Shown here: piece by piece, positions 36,887 to 44,357 of the stretch
Numbering within the stretch: the stretch's first letter is position 1
Layout of the letters: each line of letters opens with the position of its first letter
NCBI GenBank assembly: GCA_963818645.1
Contig: CAWFTF010000005.1
Coordinates: 69,610-133,609 of the forward strand
DNA from: Gp6-AA40 sp963818645
GTDB lineage: Bacteria > Acidobacteriota > Vicinamibacteria > Vicinamibacterales > UBA2999
Direction of reading: 5' to 3'
DNA length: 64,000 nt
Translations under genes and position numbers: made by a program
Notes under the pieces: model-generated
What the model was told of the DNA's origin: nothing
The model's input: the letters and a program-made list of their open reading frames with translations, nothing else
The model's database searches: none

Positions 36887-37759
36887 ATGGCTGTTCGAAT
36901 CGAAATCGATATCTTCAGCGGCAGACCGAATCCTGTCATCGAGTTGAAGGGCAGCGAGGCTCGTCAGGCGCTCGAGCGTTTGCGGCCCGTGAGGCGCCTC
37001 GAACGGGGTGAGCCGGGATTGCCGCAGCTACCGACGCTGGGCTATCGCGGTCTCATTGTCGAACAGACCGAGGCCAAAGCAAGGGGGCTGCCTCGCTCCT
37101 TCCGATTCGCTCACGGCGATTTATTCGGCCCACGCCTGTTGCATCGCGCCGAGGACGAAGACTTCGAGGAATTCGTGCTTCGCCGCGCCGGGCTCGCGAA
37201 GCTGCGACCGGGTAAGCAGATGCCCGATGCCGTTCGCGCCGAGATCAGGCGTTTCCGCGCGACGCGCCAGAACTGGCCGTTGCGTAAACTCCCCTGGCCG
37301 ACCAAAGCGAGGTGTGCGTGCGCGCCGCTCTACGAACCGGATTGGTGGAACGTGCCCGACCGCCAGCCGTTCAACAACTGCTACAACTACGCGACCAACT
37401 ATCGGACAGACACGTTCGCCCAGCCCGGGCAGGCCGCCGGCGCGATGTACACGGCGCTGACCTGTGCCTCGGTCCGGCCCGCCGCCGTGGCCGATGAGCT
37501 CATTTCCAGCCCGCGGGCCAACAATAAATGTCCCAAGGAGGGGCACCTCGTCGCGCTCGTCATCTGGCCGGACGTTGATTTCCACTGGTACCGAAAGGGA
37601 CGTAACGGTTACTGGTCGCACAAACCGGGCGGCACGGCCGTGACCAATCTCGACAACAGCAACGTCACCATTCCGGATCCGCGCACCGCCGATCGGGGAG
37701 GCTACACGCACTTCTGCACCTTTATGGTCGTCATGCATGGCCACATCAAAATCGCGTGA
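36887..37759 (+). CDS. Uncharacterised CYNYA/HWYR protein, possible papain-like enzyme
   Basis: 290 residues, no named family recognised. An N-terminal domain (1-135) begins IEIDIFSGRPNPVIELKG and holds LPTLGYRGLIVE; the C-terminal domain (140-285) has NNCYNYATNYRTDTFAQPG (Cys165), GHLVALVIWPDVDFHWYRKG (His220, His233), GYWSHKPGGTAVTNLDNS and DPRTADRGGYTHFC. I recall the C-terminal pattern (CYNYA, HWYR, WSHKPG, DP-x3-DRG) from hypothetical proteins in actinomycetes and others. A Cys early and His/Asn later fit a cysteine-hydrolase arrangement, but that is inference. GGGGGA precedes the ATG. Overlaps the next gene by 23 bp. Confidence 0.6.
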   Translation: MAVRIEIDIFSGRPNPVIELKGSEARQALERLRPVRRLERGEPGLPQLPTLGYRGLIVEQTEAKARGLPRSFRFAHGDLFGPRLLHRAEDEDFEEFVLRRAGLAKLRPGKQMPDAVRAEIRRFRATRQNWPLRKLPWPTKARCACAPLYEPDWWNVPDRQPFNNCYNYATNYRTDTFAQPGQAAGAMYTALTCASVRPAAVADELISSPRANNKCPKEGHLVALVIWPDVDFHWYRKGRNGYWSHKPGGTAVTNLDNSNVTIPDPRTADRGGYTHFCTFMVVMHGHIKIA

Positions 37760-38108
37760 GAACGCAGCGGGCTCGTGGGTCGGGATCGCCCACTTGTTTT
37801 CAGGGCGTCCCGACCCAACCTGGGATGTCGCGGCTGCCGACGTGGAGGAACTTCAGAAGATTTGGGACTCGCTCGAACCAGGGAAGGGAGACATTCCGCG
37901 AAGCGCTCCGCTCGGATATCGAGGATGCGAGGTTCACGGACCCGATCGAACCGAGCTACATGCCTTTGGCGGCGTCGCGATGATGAAGGGCGCGGGCATC
38001 GTCGGGACCCAGACACGCCAGGACACCCGACGGCACCTCGAACGAGCCATCCTGGCTACGGCGCCGACGGCCCTGATCCCAGCCAGCGTTCTCGATCGAC
38101 TGGAATAA
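37737..38108 (+). CDS. Uncharacterised partner protein sharing the FSGRP-LGYRG domain
   Basis: 123 residues; HLFSGRPDPTWDV (22-33), PRSAPLGYRGCEVHG and a C-terminal helix repeat the N-terminal domain of the upstream protein, without the CYNYA part. It begins inside the upstream gene (ATG at 37737) in another frame, so the two are translationally linked. A stand-alone copy of a partner's domain often acts as an inhibitor, competitor or chaperone; none of these is shown. Cytosolic by sequence. Confidence 0.6.
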   Translation: MATSKSRENAAGSWVGIAHLFSGRPDPTWDVAAADVEELQKIWDSLEPGKGDIPRSAPLGYRGCEVHGPDRTELHAFGGVAMMKGAGIVGTQTRQDTRRHLERAILATAPTALIPASVLDRLE

Positions 38109-38109
38109 C

Positions 38110-38787
38110 TCACTCACGATTCACTCGCTCAAAGACGTTCGCGAAGCGATGCACGATCGTGTCCTCCACTTCGCGCATCGATATCGATCGTTGGGTCACC
38201 TTCTCGAGCGACGTCACACCTCGATCGGAGATGCCGCACGGAACGATGAGCCGGAAGTGATCGAGGTTCGTCCTCACGTTGAACGCGAAGCCGTGACTGG
38301 TGATCCAGCGCGAGATGCGGATCCCGATCGCGCCGATCTTCTCTGCGGCTACCCATGTGCCGCTCAGACCAGAAATTCGACCGGCGGTCACGCCATAGTC
38401 GGCGCAGACGCGAATCATCACTTCTTCGAGATCGCGCACGTACCTGTGCACGTCGCATCGATCGGGACGCAGGTCCATGATCGGGTAGCCCACGATCTGA
38501 CCAGGCCCGTGATACGTCACGTCGCCACCACGGCCGGTCTCGTGAACCGCGATCCCGAGATCGGCGAGCGTGTCGTCGGTTGCAACCACGTTGGCGCGCG
38601 CGATTTCACTTCGCACGCCAAGCGTGATGACTGGAGGATGTTCGAGGAGCAGCAGGAGATCGGGAACCTTGTCGGCACGACGTTCTTCAACGAGCTCTCG
38701 TTGAAGGGCCAGTGCTTCGTCGTAGCCGACCAGCCCAAGACGACGGACCTCGAGTTGGCGCACCTGCTCAACGGCGCTGTTCGCCAT
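38110..38787 (-). CDS. lipB: Octanoyl-[acyl-carrier-protein]:protein octanoyltransferase
   Basis: Moves octanoyl from ACP to the lipoyl domains of E2 proteins, the first step of lipoate attachment. About 225 residues: LLLEHPPVITLGVRS, GRGGDVTYHGPGQIVGYPI, the catalytic Lys in AAEKIGAIGIRISRWIT and Cys in IVPCGISDRGVTSLE. The ATG at 38787 is preferred over a GTG at 38802. Directly upstream of the lipoyl-E2 gene in transcription order of the same strand (E3, E2, LipB), a logical lipoylation operon. Confidence 0.95.
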   Translation of the reverse strand: MANSAVEQVRQLEVRRLGLVGYDEALALQRELVEERRADKVPDLLLLLEHPPVITLGVRSEIARANVVATDDTLADLGIAVHETGRGGDVTYHGPGQIVGYPIMDLRPDRCDVHRYVRDLEEVMIRVCADYGVTAGRISGLSGTWVAAEKIGAIGIRISRWITSHGFAFNVRTNLDHFRLIVPCGISDRGVTSLEKVTQRSISMREVEDTIVHRFANVFERVNRE

Positions 38788-38810
38788 CGACGTCACCGGC
38801 ACTCGCGTCG

Positions 38811-40136
38811 TTAGAGCCGCTCGGCATCGAAGTGCTCGATCTGCTCCTTGATTTCAGCCATGAACTGGTCGCCGGTCGCACCGTCCACCAGACGATGGTC
38901 GTAGCCAAGTGTCAGGTACGCCATCGTTCGAATCGCGATCGCATCGTCGATTACGATCGGCCGCTTCTCGATCGTGCCGATGCCCAGAATCGCGACCTGC
39001 GGCTGATTGATGATCGGCATCCCGAACTGCGAGCCGAATTGTCCAGGGTTCGTGATGGTGAACGTGCCGTCGTGCACTTCTTCCGGCTTGAGCTGCTTGG
39101 ACCTGGCGCGATTGGCGATGTCGGCAATCGCACGACTCAGGCCGAGAAGGTTCTTCTCGTCGGCGTGCTTGATGACGGGGACGATGAGGCCGCTCTCGAG
39201 CGCGACGGCGATGCCGAGATTGATGTCCTTCTTGTAGACGACGCTGTCGCCATCAAGCGACGCATTCACGATCGGGAACTTGCGGAGCGCCGACACCGCG
39301 GCCTTCGCGATGAACGCCATGTAGGTGAGCTTCACACCAGACTGCTCGAACTCCGCTTTCTTCTGGTGGCGGATCCGTTCCACATTCGAGAAGTTCACAT
39401 GAAAGACCGAGTGCACATGAGCCGAGGTGCGCCGGCTCATCACCATGTGCTCGGCGATCTTCTTCCGCATCACGGAGAGCGGCTTGATCTCCACTCGGGA
39501 TTCGGGATTCGGGGTTCGCGATCCGGGTTCGGAGATCCGGGCTCCGCGCCATTCCTGGTCTTCCCGGGCCCCGGGCCCCGAGTCCCGGGTCCCGGTATCG
39601 ATGTACTCGAGGATGTCGTTCTTCGTCACGCGCCCGCCGAGGCCAGATCCGTGAATCTGAGAGATGTCCACGTCGTTGTCGCGCGCGATGCGGCGCACGA
39701 GCGGCGACGAACGCTGCTTGCGCGAGTCGTCCTCAACAGATTTGCTGGCGGTCGCGGAGCGACCATTGGTCTTGCGCTGAGGCGTGGCGGCCTTTTCGTG
39801 TGGCTGATCGAGGACGTCTGCAGGGACGACCGCATCACGCGACGGCGCAACGGGCGGCGGTGCTGGCGGCGCTTCCGGCTCCTGCCCCGAGACCTCTGAC
39901 GACGTCCCAATCGTCGCCACGACGCTGTTCACGGCGACGGTCTCGCCTTCCTTGACTTTGATTTCCGTCAGGACGCCCGCCGCGGGCGCGGGGATTTCTG
40001 CGTCGACCTTGTCCGTCGAGATCTCGAACAACGGCTCATCCCGATCGACCGCGTCGCCGACTTTCTTGATCCATCTGACGATGGTGCCTTCGGCGATCGA
40101 CTCGCCCATCTGGGGCATCAGGACGGGGGTAGGCAT
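38811..40136 (-). CDS. 2-oxo acid dehydrogenase E2 (dihydrolipoyl acyltransferase)
   Basis: 441 residues: lipoyl domain (1-78, lipoyl-Lys in EISTDKVDAEI), Ala/Pro linker, peripheral-subunit-binding domain (~140-175, SSPLVRRIARDNDVDISQI), a second linker, and the catalytic domain (~215-441, FHVNFSNVERI, and DHRLVDGATGDQF with the catalytic His and Asp). The second linker (DTGTRDSGPGAREDQEWR and on to PNPESRVEI) is a translated heptad-repeat hairpin. It forms a complex with the E1 gene at 24849 and the E3 gene upstream; whether the complex is pyruvate- or branched-chain-specific is unclear. Confidence 0.93.
   Translation of the reverse strand: MPTPVLMPQMGESIAEGTIVRWIKKVGDAVDRDEPLFEISTDKVDAEIPAPAAGVLTEIKVKEGETVAVNSVVATIGTSSEVSGQEPEAPPAPPPVAPSRDAVVPADVLDQPHEKAATPQRKTNGRSATASKSVEDDSRKQRSSPLVRRIARDNDVDISQIHGSGLGGRVTKNDILEYIDTGTRDSGPGAREDQEWRGARISEPGSRTPNPESRVEIKPLSVMRKKIAEHMVMSRRTSAHVHSVFHVNFSNVERIRHQKKAEFEQSGVKLTYMAFIAKAAVSALRKFPIVNASLDGDSVVYKKDINLGIAVALESGLIVPVIKHADEKNLLGLSRAIADIANRARSKQLKPEEVHDGTFTITNPGQFGSQFGMPIINQPQVAILGIGTIEKRPIVIDDAIAIRTMAYLTLGYDHRLVDGATGDQFMAEIKEQIEHFDAERL
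39494..39597. repeat. Inverted 7-bp-periodic array inside the E2 linker
   Basis: Left arm CTCGGGA, TTCGGGA, TTCGGGG, TTCGCGA, TCCGGGT, TCGGAGA, TCCGGGC; right arm CCCGGGC, CCCGGGC, CCCGAGT, CCCGGGT, CCCGGTA. It is in frame and has no stop codon, adding about 34 residues between the binding domain and catalytic domain. Confidence 0.85.
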
Positions 40137-40144
40137 GTGGTCAC

Positions 40145-40230
40145 GTCTCCCGTCCCCGGTCCTCAGTCCTCAGTCCTCGGTGCGCTTCGGGCGATGACCG
40201 GGGACTGGGGACCGAGGACTGGGGACCGAG
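40145..40230. repeat. Inverted 7-bp-periodic array (hairpin) between lpd and E2
   Basis: Left arm GTCTCCC, GTCCCCG, GTCCTCA, GTCCTCA, GTCCTCG; right arm GACCGGG, GACTGGG, GACCGAG, GACTGGG, GACCGAG. It starts 8 bp above the E2 ATG and ends one base before the E3 stop, the only array here that lies inside an operon. Confidence 0.85.
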
Positions 40231-40231
40231 A

Positions 40232-41647
40232 TTACATATGTATCGCCGCCCCGTGGGCAGCATGCGCCGCTTCGCCGACCGCCTCGGAGAAGGTCGGATG
40301 CGCGTGAATCGTCTTGATCAGCTCTTCCACGGTGCACTCGAGTCGAAGCGCCAGCACGGCCTCAGCCACCAGTTCCGTCGACCGCGGGCCAATCATGTGC
40401 ACGCCCAACACTTCATCGTACTTCCTATCGGCAACGATCTTCACGAACCCCTCGAGCTCGCCAGCCATCCGCGCGCGGCCGAGCACGCCGAAGGGGAACG
40501 TACCGATCCTGACGTCGTAGCCACGCTCTCTTGCCCGGGCTTCAGTGAGACCGACGCTCCCGATTTCCGGGTCGCAATAGGTGCACCCGGGCACGTGGTC
40601 GTAGTTGATCGGCTGCACGGCCTTCCCGGCAATGCGCTCCGCGGTGATGATGCCCTCCATCGACGAGACGTGCGCCAGCTGCGGGTGAACCCCAGTGCCA
40701 AGCGTGATCACGTCGCCGATCGCGGATACGCCCGGTACAGACGTGCGATAGAGCTCGTCGACCTTGATGTAGCCGCGCTCCATCTTGATGCCGGCTTCCT
40801 CGGCGCCAAGGCCGGTCGTGACGGGCCCGCGACCGGTGGCCACGAGCAATACGTCCGCAGAGATCGTCTGCGTCTTGCCATCCGGTGTTTGCGCCTCGAT
40901 GGTCACGCCGCTCGGCGTCGAAGTCGCTTTCGTGACCTTCGTTCCCGTCAGCACCGTGATGCCCTGCTTCTTGAACGACTTCTCCAGCTCCGTCGACACG
41001 GCCTCGTCCTCAACGGGAACCAGACGGTTCACGAGCTCGATGATCGTCACCTCGCTGCCGAAGCGGCGGTAGATCGACGCGAACTCGACGCCAACGGCGC
41101 CGCTTCCCATGATGACAAGCGACTTCGGAATCTCTTTGAGGTGGATCGCCTCGTCGCTGGTGATGATGCGCGTGTGATCGATCGTCACCGCAGGCACACT
41201 GCGCGGCGACGAGCCTGTCGCGATGACGATCTCTTTGGCCTCGAGCGTCTGTGTGTCGCCCTCGAAGACTTCGACCTTGCCCGGACCCGCCAGGCGTGCC
41301 GTGCCCTTGATCCAGGTGATCTTGTTTTTCTTGAACAGGAACGCGATGCCCTTGGTCAGCCCGTCAACGATCTTGTCCTTGCGGGCGTGCACCTGCGTCA
41401 TGTTGATCGCGGGCGTGCCAGAGGGAATGGTCACGCCCCACTCGGAGGCCTGCTGGATGACTTTCAATGCATGCGCGTGTTCGAGGAGAGCCTTCGTCGG
41501 GATGCATCCCCAGATGAGACACGTGCCACCGAGTGCACTCTGCTTCTCGACGACCGCGACGGTTTTACCAAGCTGCGACGCGCGAATGGCGGCGACGTAT
41601 CCGCCGGTGCCCGCGCCGATCACAACGACATCGAACGATTTCGACAA
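40232..41647 (-). CDS. lpdA: Dihydrolipoyl dehydrogenase (E3)
   Basis: FAD enzyme that re-oxidises dihydrolipoamide with NAD+. 471 residues: FAD motif VIGAGTGGYVAAI, redox disulfide GGTCLIWGCIPTKALLEH, NAD motif VIMGSGAVGVEFASIYRR, FAD-binding GDV and the C-terminal HAHPTFSEAVGEAAHAAHG with the catalytic His-Glu pair. The start is TTG at 41647 with AAGGAG six bases upstream. Genes in order: E3, E2, lipB. Confidence 0.97.
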   Translation of the reverse strand: MSKSFDVVVIGAGTGGYVAAIRASQLGKTVAVVEKQSALGGTCLIWGCIPTKALLEHAHALKVIQQASEWGVTIPSGTPAINMTQVHARKDKIVDGLTKGIAFLFKKNKITWIKGTARLAGPGKVEVFEGDTQTLEAKEIVIATGSSPRSVPAVTIDHTRIITSDEAIHLKEIPKSLVIMGSGAVGVEFASIYRRFGSEVTIIELVNRLVPVEDEAVSTELEKSFKKQGITVLTGTKVTKATSTPSGVTIEAQTPDGKTQTISADVLLVATGRGPVTTGLGAEEAGIKMERGYIKVDELYRTSVPGVSAIGDVITLGTGVHPQLAHVSSMEGIITAERIAGKAVQPINYDHVPGCTYCDPEIGSVGLTEARARERGYDVRIGTFPFGVLGRARMAGELEGFVKIVADRKYDEVLGVHMIGPRSTELVAEAVLALRLECTVEELIKTIHAHPTFSEAVGEAAHAAHGAAIHM

Positions 41648-41698
41648 TAGAACTCCTTAAATTTGCGCCTTAAACCCTCATAATATACCTGCCGTTCC

Positions 41699-43093
41699 AT
41701 GCCGCCCGACCGCCGGAAGACACTGCTCGTCGTGGACAGCGACGACGAGATACGTGAATCTCTGACTGCCGCCTTGCGACGCGACTATCGCGTGCTCCGA
41801 GCCGCGACGGGCGAAGCCGCATTGCAGATGATGCAGAAGGAAGACGTGGACCTGATGCTCCTCGAGGTCCATCTGCGCGGTGTCAGCGGCTTCGAGGTGC
41901 TGAAGATCGCGCGGGAGAACTACCCCTACGTCGAGATCATCGTCATCTCGAAGACGAAAGAGCTCGACACCGCGATCGAAGCGATGCGCCACGGCGCGTA
42001 CCACTACATCTCCAAAGACTTCGACATCGAGAGCATCCGCACGCTGTTCGCCAATGCCGCCGAGCGACAGGATCTCAGCCGCGACGTCACGCGACTGAAG
42101 GAAGAAGTTGCCGAGCAGAACGAACGCGAGTTCGTCGTGGGCCCGAGCCGCAGCACGCGTTCCGTCGTGGAGCTGGTGCAGAAGGTCGCAAAGATCTCGG
42201 CGACGGTGCTCGTGCTCGGCGAGAGCGGCACAGGCAAGGAACTGCTCGCGCGAATGATTCATCGAGAGTCCGGGCGGCCGACCGCACCCTTCGTGGCGGT
42301 GAACCTCGCGGCGATTCCCAAGGAACTCGTCGAGAGCGCGCTCTTCGGTCACGAGAAGGGCGCATTCACAGGTGCGATCCGCCAGCAGCTTGGCAAGTTC
42401 GAGCTCGCGGCGGGCGGCACGCTCTTCCTCGACGAGATCGGCGATCTGAAGTACGAGCTGCAGGCGAAGCTCCTGCGCGCGATCCAGGAAGAAGAGATCG
42501 AGCGCGTCGGCGGCACGCATCCGATCAAGACGGACCTGCGTCTCATCGCCGCGACGAACGTCGACCTCGAGAAGGCGGTCAAGGACGGCCGCTTCCGTGA
42601 GGACCTCTACTACCGGCTCAACGTGATCCCCATCCGGATGCCGGCGCTGCGTGACCGCCAGGAAGACCTGCCAGAGCTCGCCCGCTTCTTTCTCCGCAAG
42701 TACAGCATCAAGTTCCGCAAGAACGTTCAGGGCATCGCCGATTCGACGCTCGATATCCTGTCGTCGTACTGGTGGCCGGGGAACATTCGAGAGCTGGAGA
42801 ACCTGATCGAGCGGCTCGTCGCCGTCTCCGACAAGGACTGGATCACGGATGAAGACCTGCCGTACGAGCTTCATGTCGCGAAGCTCGATACGCAGGATCA
42901 GGCATCGACGGAGAACCTGCTCGAACGAGCGCTCTCGACCTTCGAGCGCAACTTCATCGTGCGTGCGCTCGAGAAGTCGTCATGGAACGTGACGGCCACG
43001 TCGCGGGCGCTTGGCATCCCGTTGAGCACGCTCAAGTTCAAGATGGACAAGCTGGAGATCCGGCAGCTCGCACGCCGGATCAGAGGCAACTAG
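41699..43093 (+). CDS. NtrC-family sigma-54 response regulator with Glu at the phosphorylation site
   Basis: 464 residues: receiver (1-120), AAA+ (~145-385) and Fis-type HTH (~420-460). Walker A GESGTGKELLA, GAFTGA loop, Walker B LFLDEIGDLK and C-terminal NVTATSRALGIPLSTLKFKM are intact. In the receiver, the acidic pair (VVDSDDE), Thr/Ser (VISKT) and Lys (YISKDF) are kept but the phospho-acceptor reads LMLLEVHLRG: Asp is Glu. Glu often mimics phosphate, so this activator may be permanently on. No sensor kinase is adjacent; the target sigma-54 promoters are unknown. Confidence 0.93.
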   Translation: MPPDRRKTLLVVDSDDEIRESLTAALRRDYRVLRAATGEAALQMMQKEDVDLMLLEVHLRGVSGFEVLKIARENYPYVEIIVISKTKELDTAIEAMRHGAYHYISKDFDIESIRTLFANAAERQDLSRDVTRLKEEVAEQNEREFVVGPSRSTRSVVELVQKVAKISATVLVLGESGTGKELLARMIHRESGRPTAPFVAVNLAAIPKELVESALFGHEKGAFTGAIRQQLGKFELAAGGTLFLDEIGDLKYELQAKLLRAIQEEEIERVGGTHPIKTDLRLIAATNVDLEKAVKDGRFREDLYYRLNVIPIRMPALRDRQEDLPELARFFLRKYSIKFRKNVQGIADSTLDILSSYWWPGNIRELENLIERLVAVSDKDWITDEDLPYELHVAKLDTQDQASTENLLERALSTFERNFIVRALEKSSWNVTATSRALGIPLSTLKFKMDKLEIRQLARRIRGN

Positions 43094-43118
43094 CACCCGG
43101 ATTCGCCTGGAAAAATCA

Positions 43119-43145
43119 ACCCGGCGCGTTCGAGCGGCGCCGGGT
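43119..43145. terminator. GC-rich hairpin, convergent gap
   Basis: Stem ACCCGGCGC / GCGCCGGGT, 9 bp, loop of 9, 26 bp after the NtrC-like gene. Possibly a terminator; no T-run follows. Confidence 0.45.
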
Positions 43146-43155
43146 CAGGGGGGAA

Positions 43156-43175
43156 GAAGCGGCCCTTGCCGCTTC
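43156..43175. terminator. Second hairpin, convergent gap
   Basis: Stem GAAGCGGC / GCCGCTTC, 8 bp, CCTT loop, followed by GTTAAC. With the previous hairpin it fills the gap between two convergent genes (NtrC-like and HU). Confidence 0.5.
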
Positions 43176-43183
43176 GTTAACAC

Positions 43184-43483
43184 CTACTTCTTCGGCAACA
43201 CTGCGTCCTTGAGTTGCTTGGCGATACGCGCCTTGACCACAGTCTTTGCGGGAATCTTGATCGCCTCGCCGGTGGCCGGGTTGCGGCCCATGCGTGCCTT
43301 CCGCTTCTGGACGACCAGCTTCACCATGCCCGGCAGCACGAACTCACCCGAGCGCTTGAGTTCCTTTTCTGAAAGGGTTGTCAGTTCGTCGAAAAATTCT
43401 CTCGCCTGAGTTCGCTTCACCTCGAACCTCTCAGCGAAGTGCGAGAACAATTCCGATTTGCCCATTCTGCGGGCCTCTGCCAT
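43184..43483 (-). CDS. HU/IHF-family DNA-binding protein
   Basis: 99 residues. An N-terminal helix pair (GKSELFSHFAERFEVKRTQ), then the beta-arm sequence RKARMGRNPATGEAIKIPAK, whose GRNPxTGE tip intercalates DNA. ATG at 43483 is chosen because GGGGGGA sits 6-12 bases upstream; a later ATG at 43465 is possible. C-terminal VLPKK is short. Nucleoid protein; role beyond that not predicted. Confidence 0.92.
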   Translation of the reverse strand: MAEARRMGKSELFSHFAERFEVKRTQAREFFDELTTLSEKELKRSGEFVLPGMVKLVVQKRKARMGRNPATGEAIKIPAKTVVKARIAKQLKDAVLPKK

Positions 43484-43662
43484 CACGTCCCCCCAGTCTT
43501 GTGCGCGCCGACTCTAGGCCGCGAACGCAGTTGCGCGCGCCTCACACTGCAGCGGAAAGTCTTGTGAAATCGCCGTAATGCTAGCTCGCGACAGATACGC
43601 TGTCAACGAAGCTCCACGCATAATCGAGCGATTTCGGCCCAAAGTGCTACTATTTTTCGACG

Positions 43663-44034
43663 ATGTCAAGCACGGCACCGATCGAGACATTCCCGAATCC
43701 GCGCCCGGAACGGGAGTTCGAGATCGCGATCAACTGTCCTGAGTTCACGTCTGTTTGCCCTAAAACAGGCCTTCCCGACTTCGGTGAGATTCGCATCACG
43801 TACGTGCCGGCGGATCACTGCATCGAGCTGAAGGCGTTGAAGTACTACATGATCGGATTCCGCGACCGCGGGATTTTCTACGAGGCTGTGACCAATCAGA
43901 TCCTCGACGATCTTGTCGCCTCGTGCCATCCACGACGGATGACGGTGGTCGGTGACTTCACGGTCCGCGGCGGCATCAAGACGACAGTCACTGCCACTTA
44001 CGACGCCAGTCGCGCAACTGTCGCGCCCAAGTGA
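43663..44034 (+). CDS. queF: PreQ1 synthase (NADPH-dependent 7-cyano-7-deazaguanine reductase)
   Basis: Reduces preQ0 to preQ1 in queuosine synthesis. 123 residues, the short type-I QueF: INCPEFTSVCPKTGLPDFGE with the Cys that forms the covalent thioimide and the Asp nearby, and the nucleobase-binding motif IELKALKYY followed by FRDRGIFYE. Ends in a 37-bp convergent overlap with the Smr gene. Confidence 0.96.
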   Translation: MSSTAPIETFPNPRPEREFEIAINCPEFTSVCPKTGLPDFGEIRITYVPADHCIELKALKYYMIGFRDRGIFYEAVTNQILDDLVASCHPRRMTVVGDFTVRGGIKTTVTATYDASRATVAPK

Positions 44035-44249
44035 GTCTCCGTGGCGTCCCAGAACTCGACGACGAGCGGATGACGATCGAGCGCCTGCTGGACGAGCCCA
44101 CGCTGAACGCCTTTGCCTCGCCCGTGAATCAGACGCACCTCGCGTAAACCGGCCTCGTGCGCCGCAGTCACGTACTCCTCGACAACCGACTGCACATCGC
44201 GCGGTGCGAAGGCATGAAGATCGAGCGAGTCCTCAATCGGAATTTTCAC
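43998..44249 (-). CDS. Smr domain protein (small MutS-related)
   Basis: 83 residues, essentially one Smr domain: LDLHAFAPRDVQSVVEEYV (LDLHG-like motif with His) and LIHGRGKGVQRGLVQ (the HGxGxG loop), and a C-terminal TVARL. Such stand-alone domains can nick DNA or RNA. Start: GTG at 44249 with GGAGAA nine bases above; the frame is open to 44354. The last 37 bp overlap queF on the opposite strand. Confidence 0.85.
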   Translation of the reverse strand: MKIPIEDSLDLHAFAPRDVQSVVEEYVTAAHEAGLREVRLIHGRGKGVQRGLVQQALDRHPLVVEFWDATETHLGATVARLAS

Positions 44250-44357
44250 ACTCGCATTTCTCCATCGACTGCTCGACAAACAGAACGCACTTCTTTCAGC
44301 ATTCGAGACCTCACCTGACTCCTTTCGGCGCATTCCCGTCAGGGAACGGGCCATGCA

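Noticed and set aside
13180..40230. CRISPR arrays
   Set aside because: The repeats are contiguous 7-bp words without unique spacers, and no cas genes are in the window.
41678..42874. Long open frame (398 codons) opposite the NtrC-like gene
   Set aside because: Shadow of a fully conserved sigma-54 activator.
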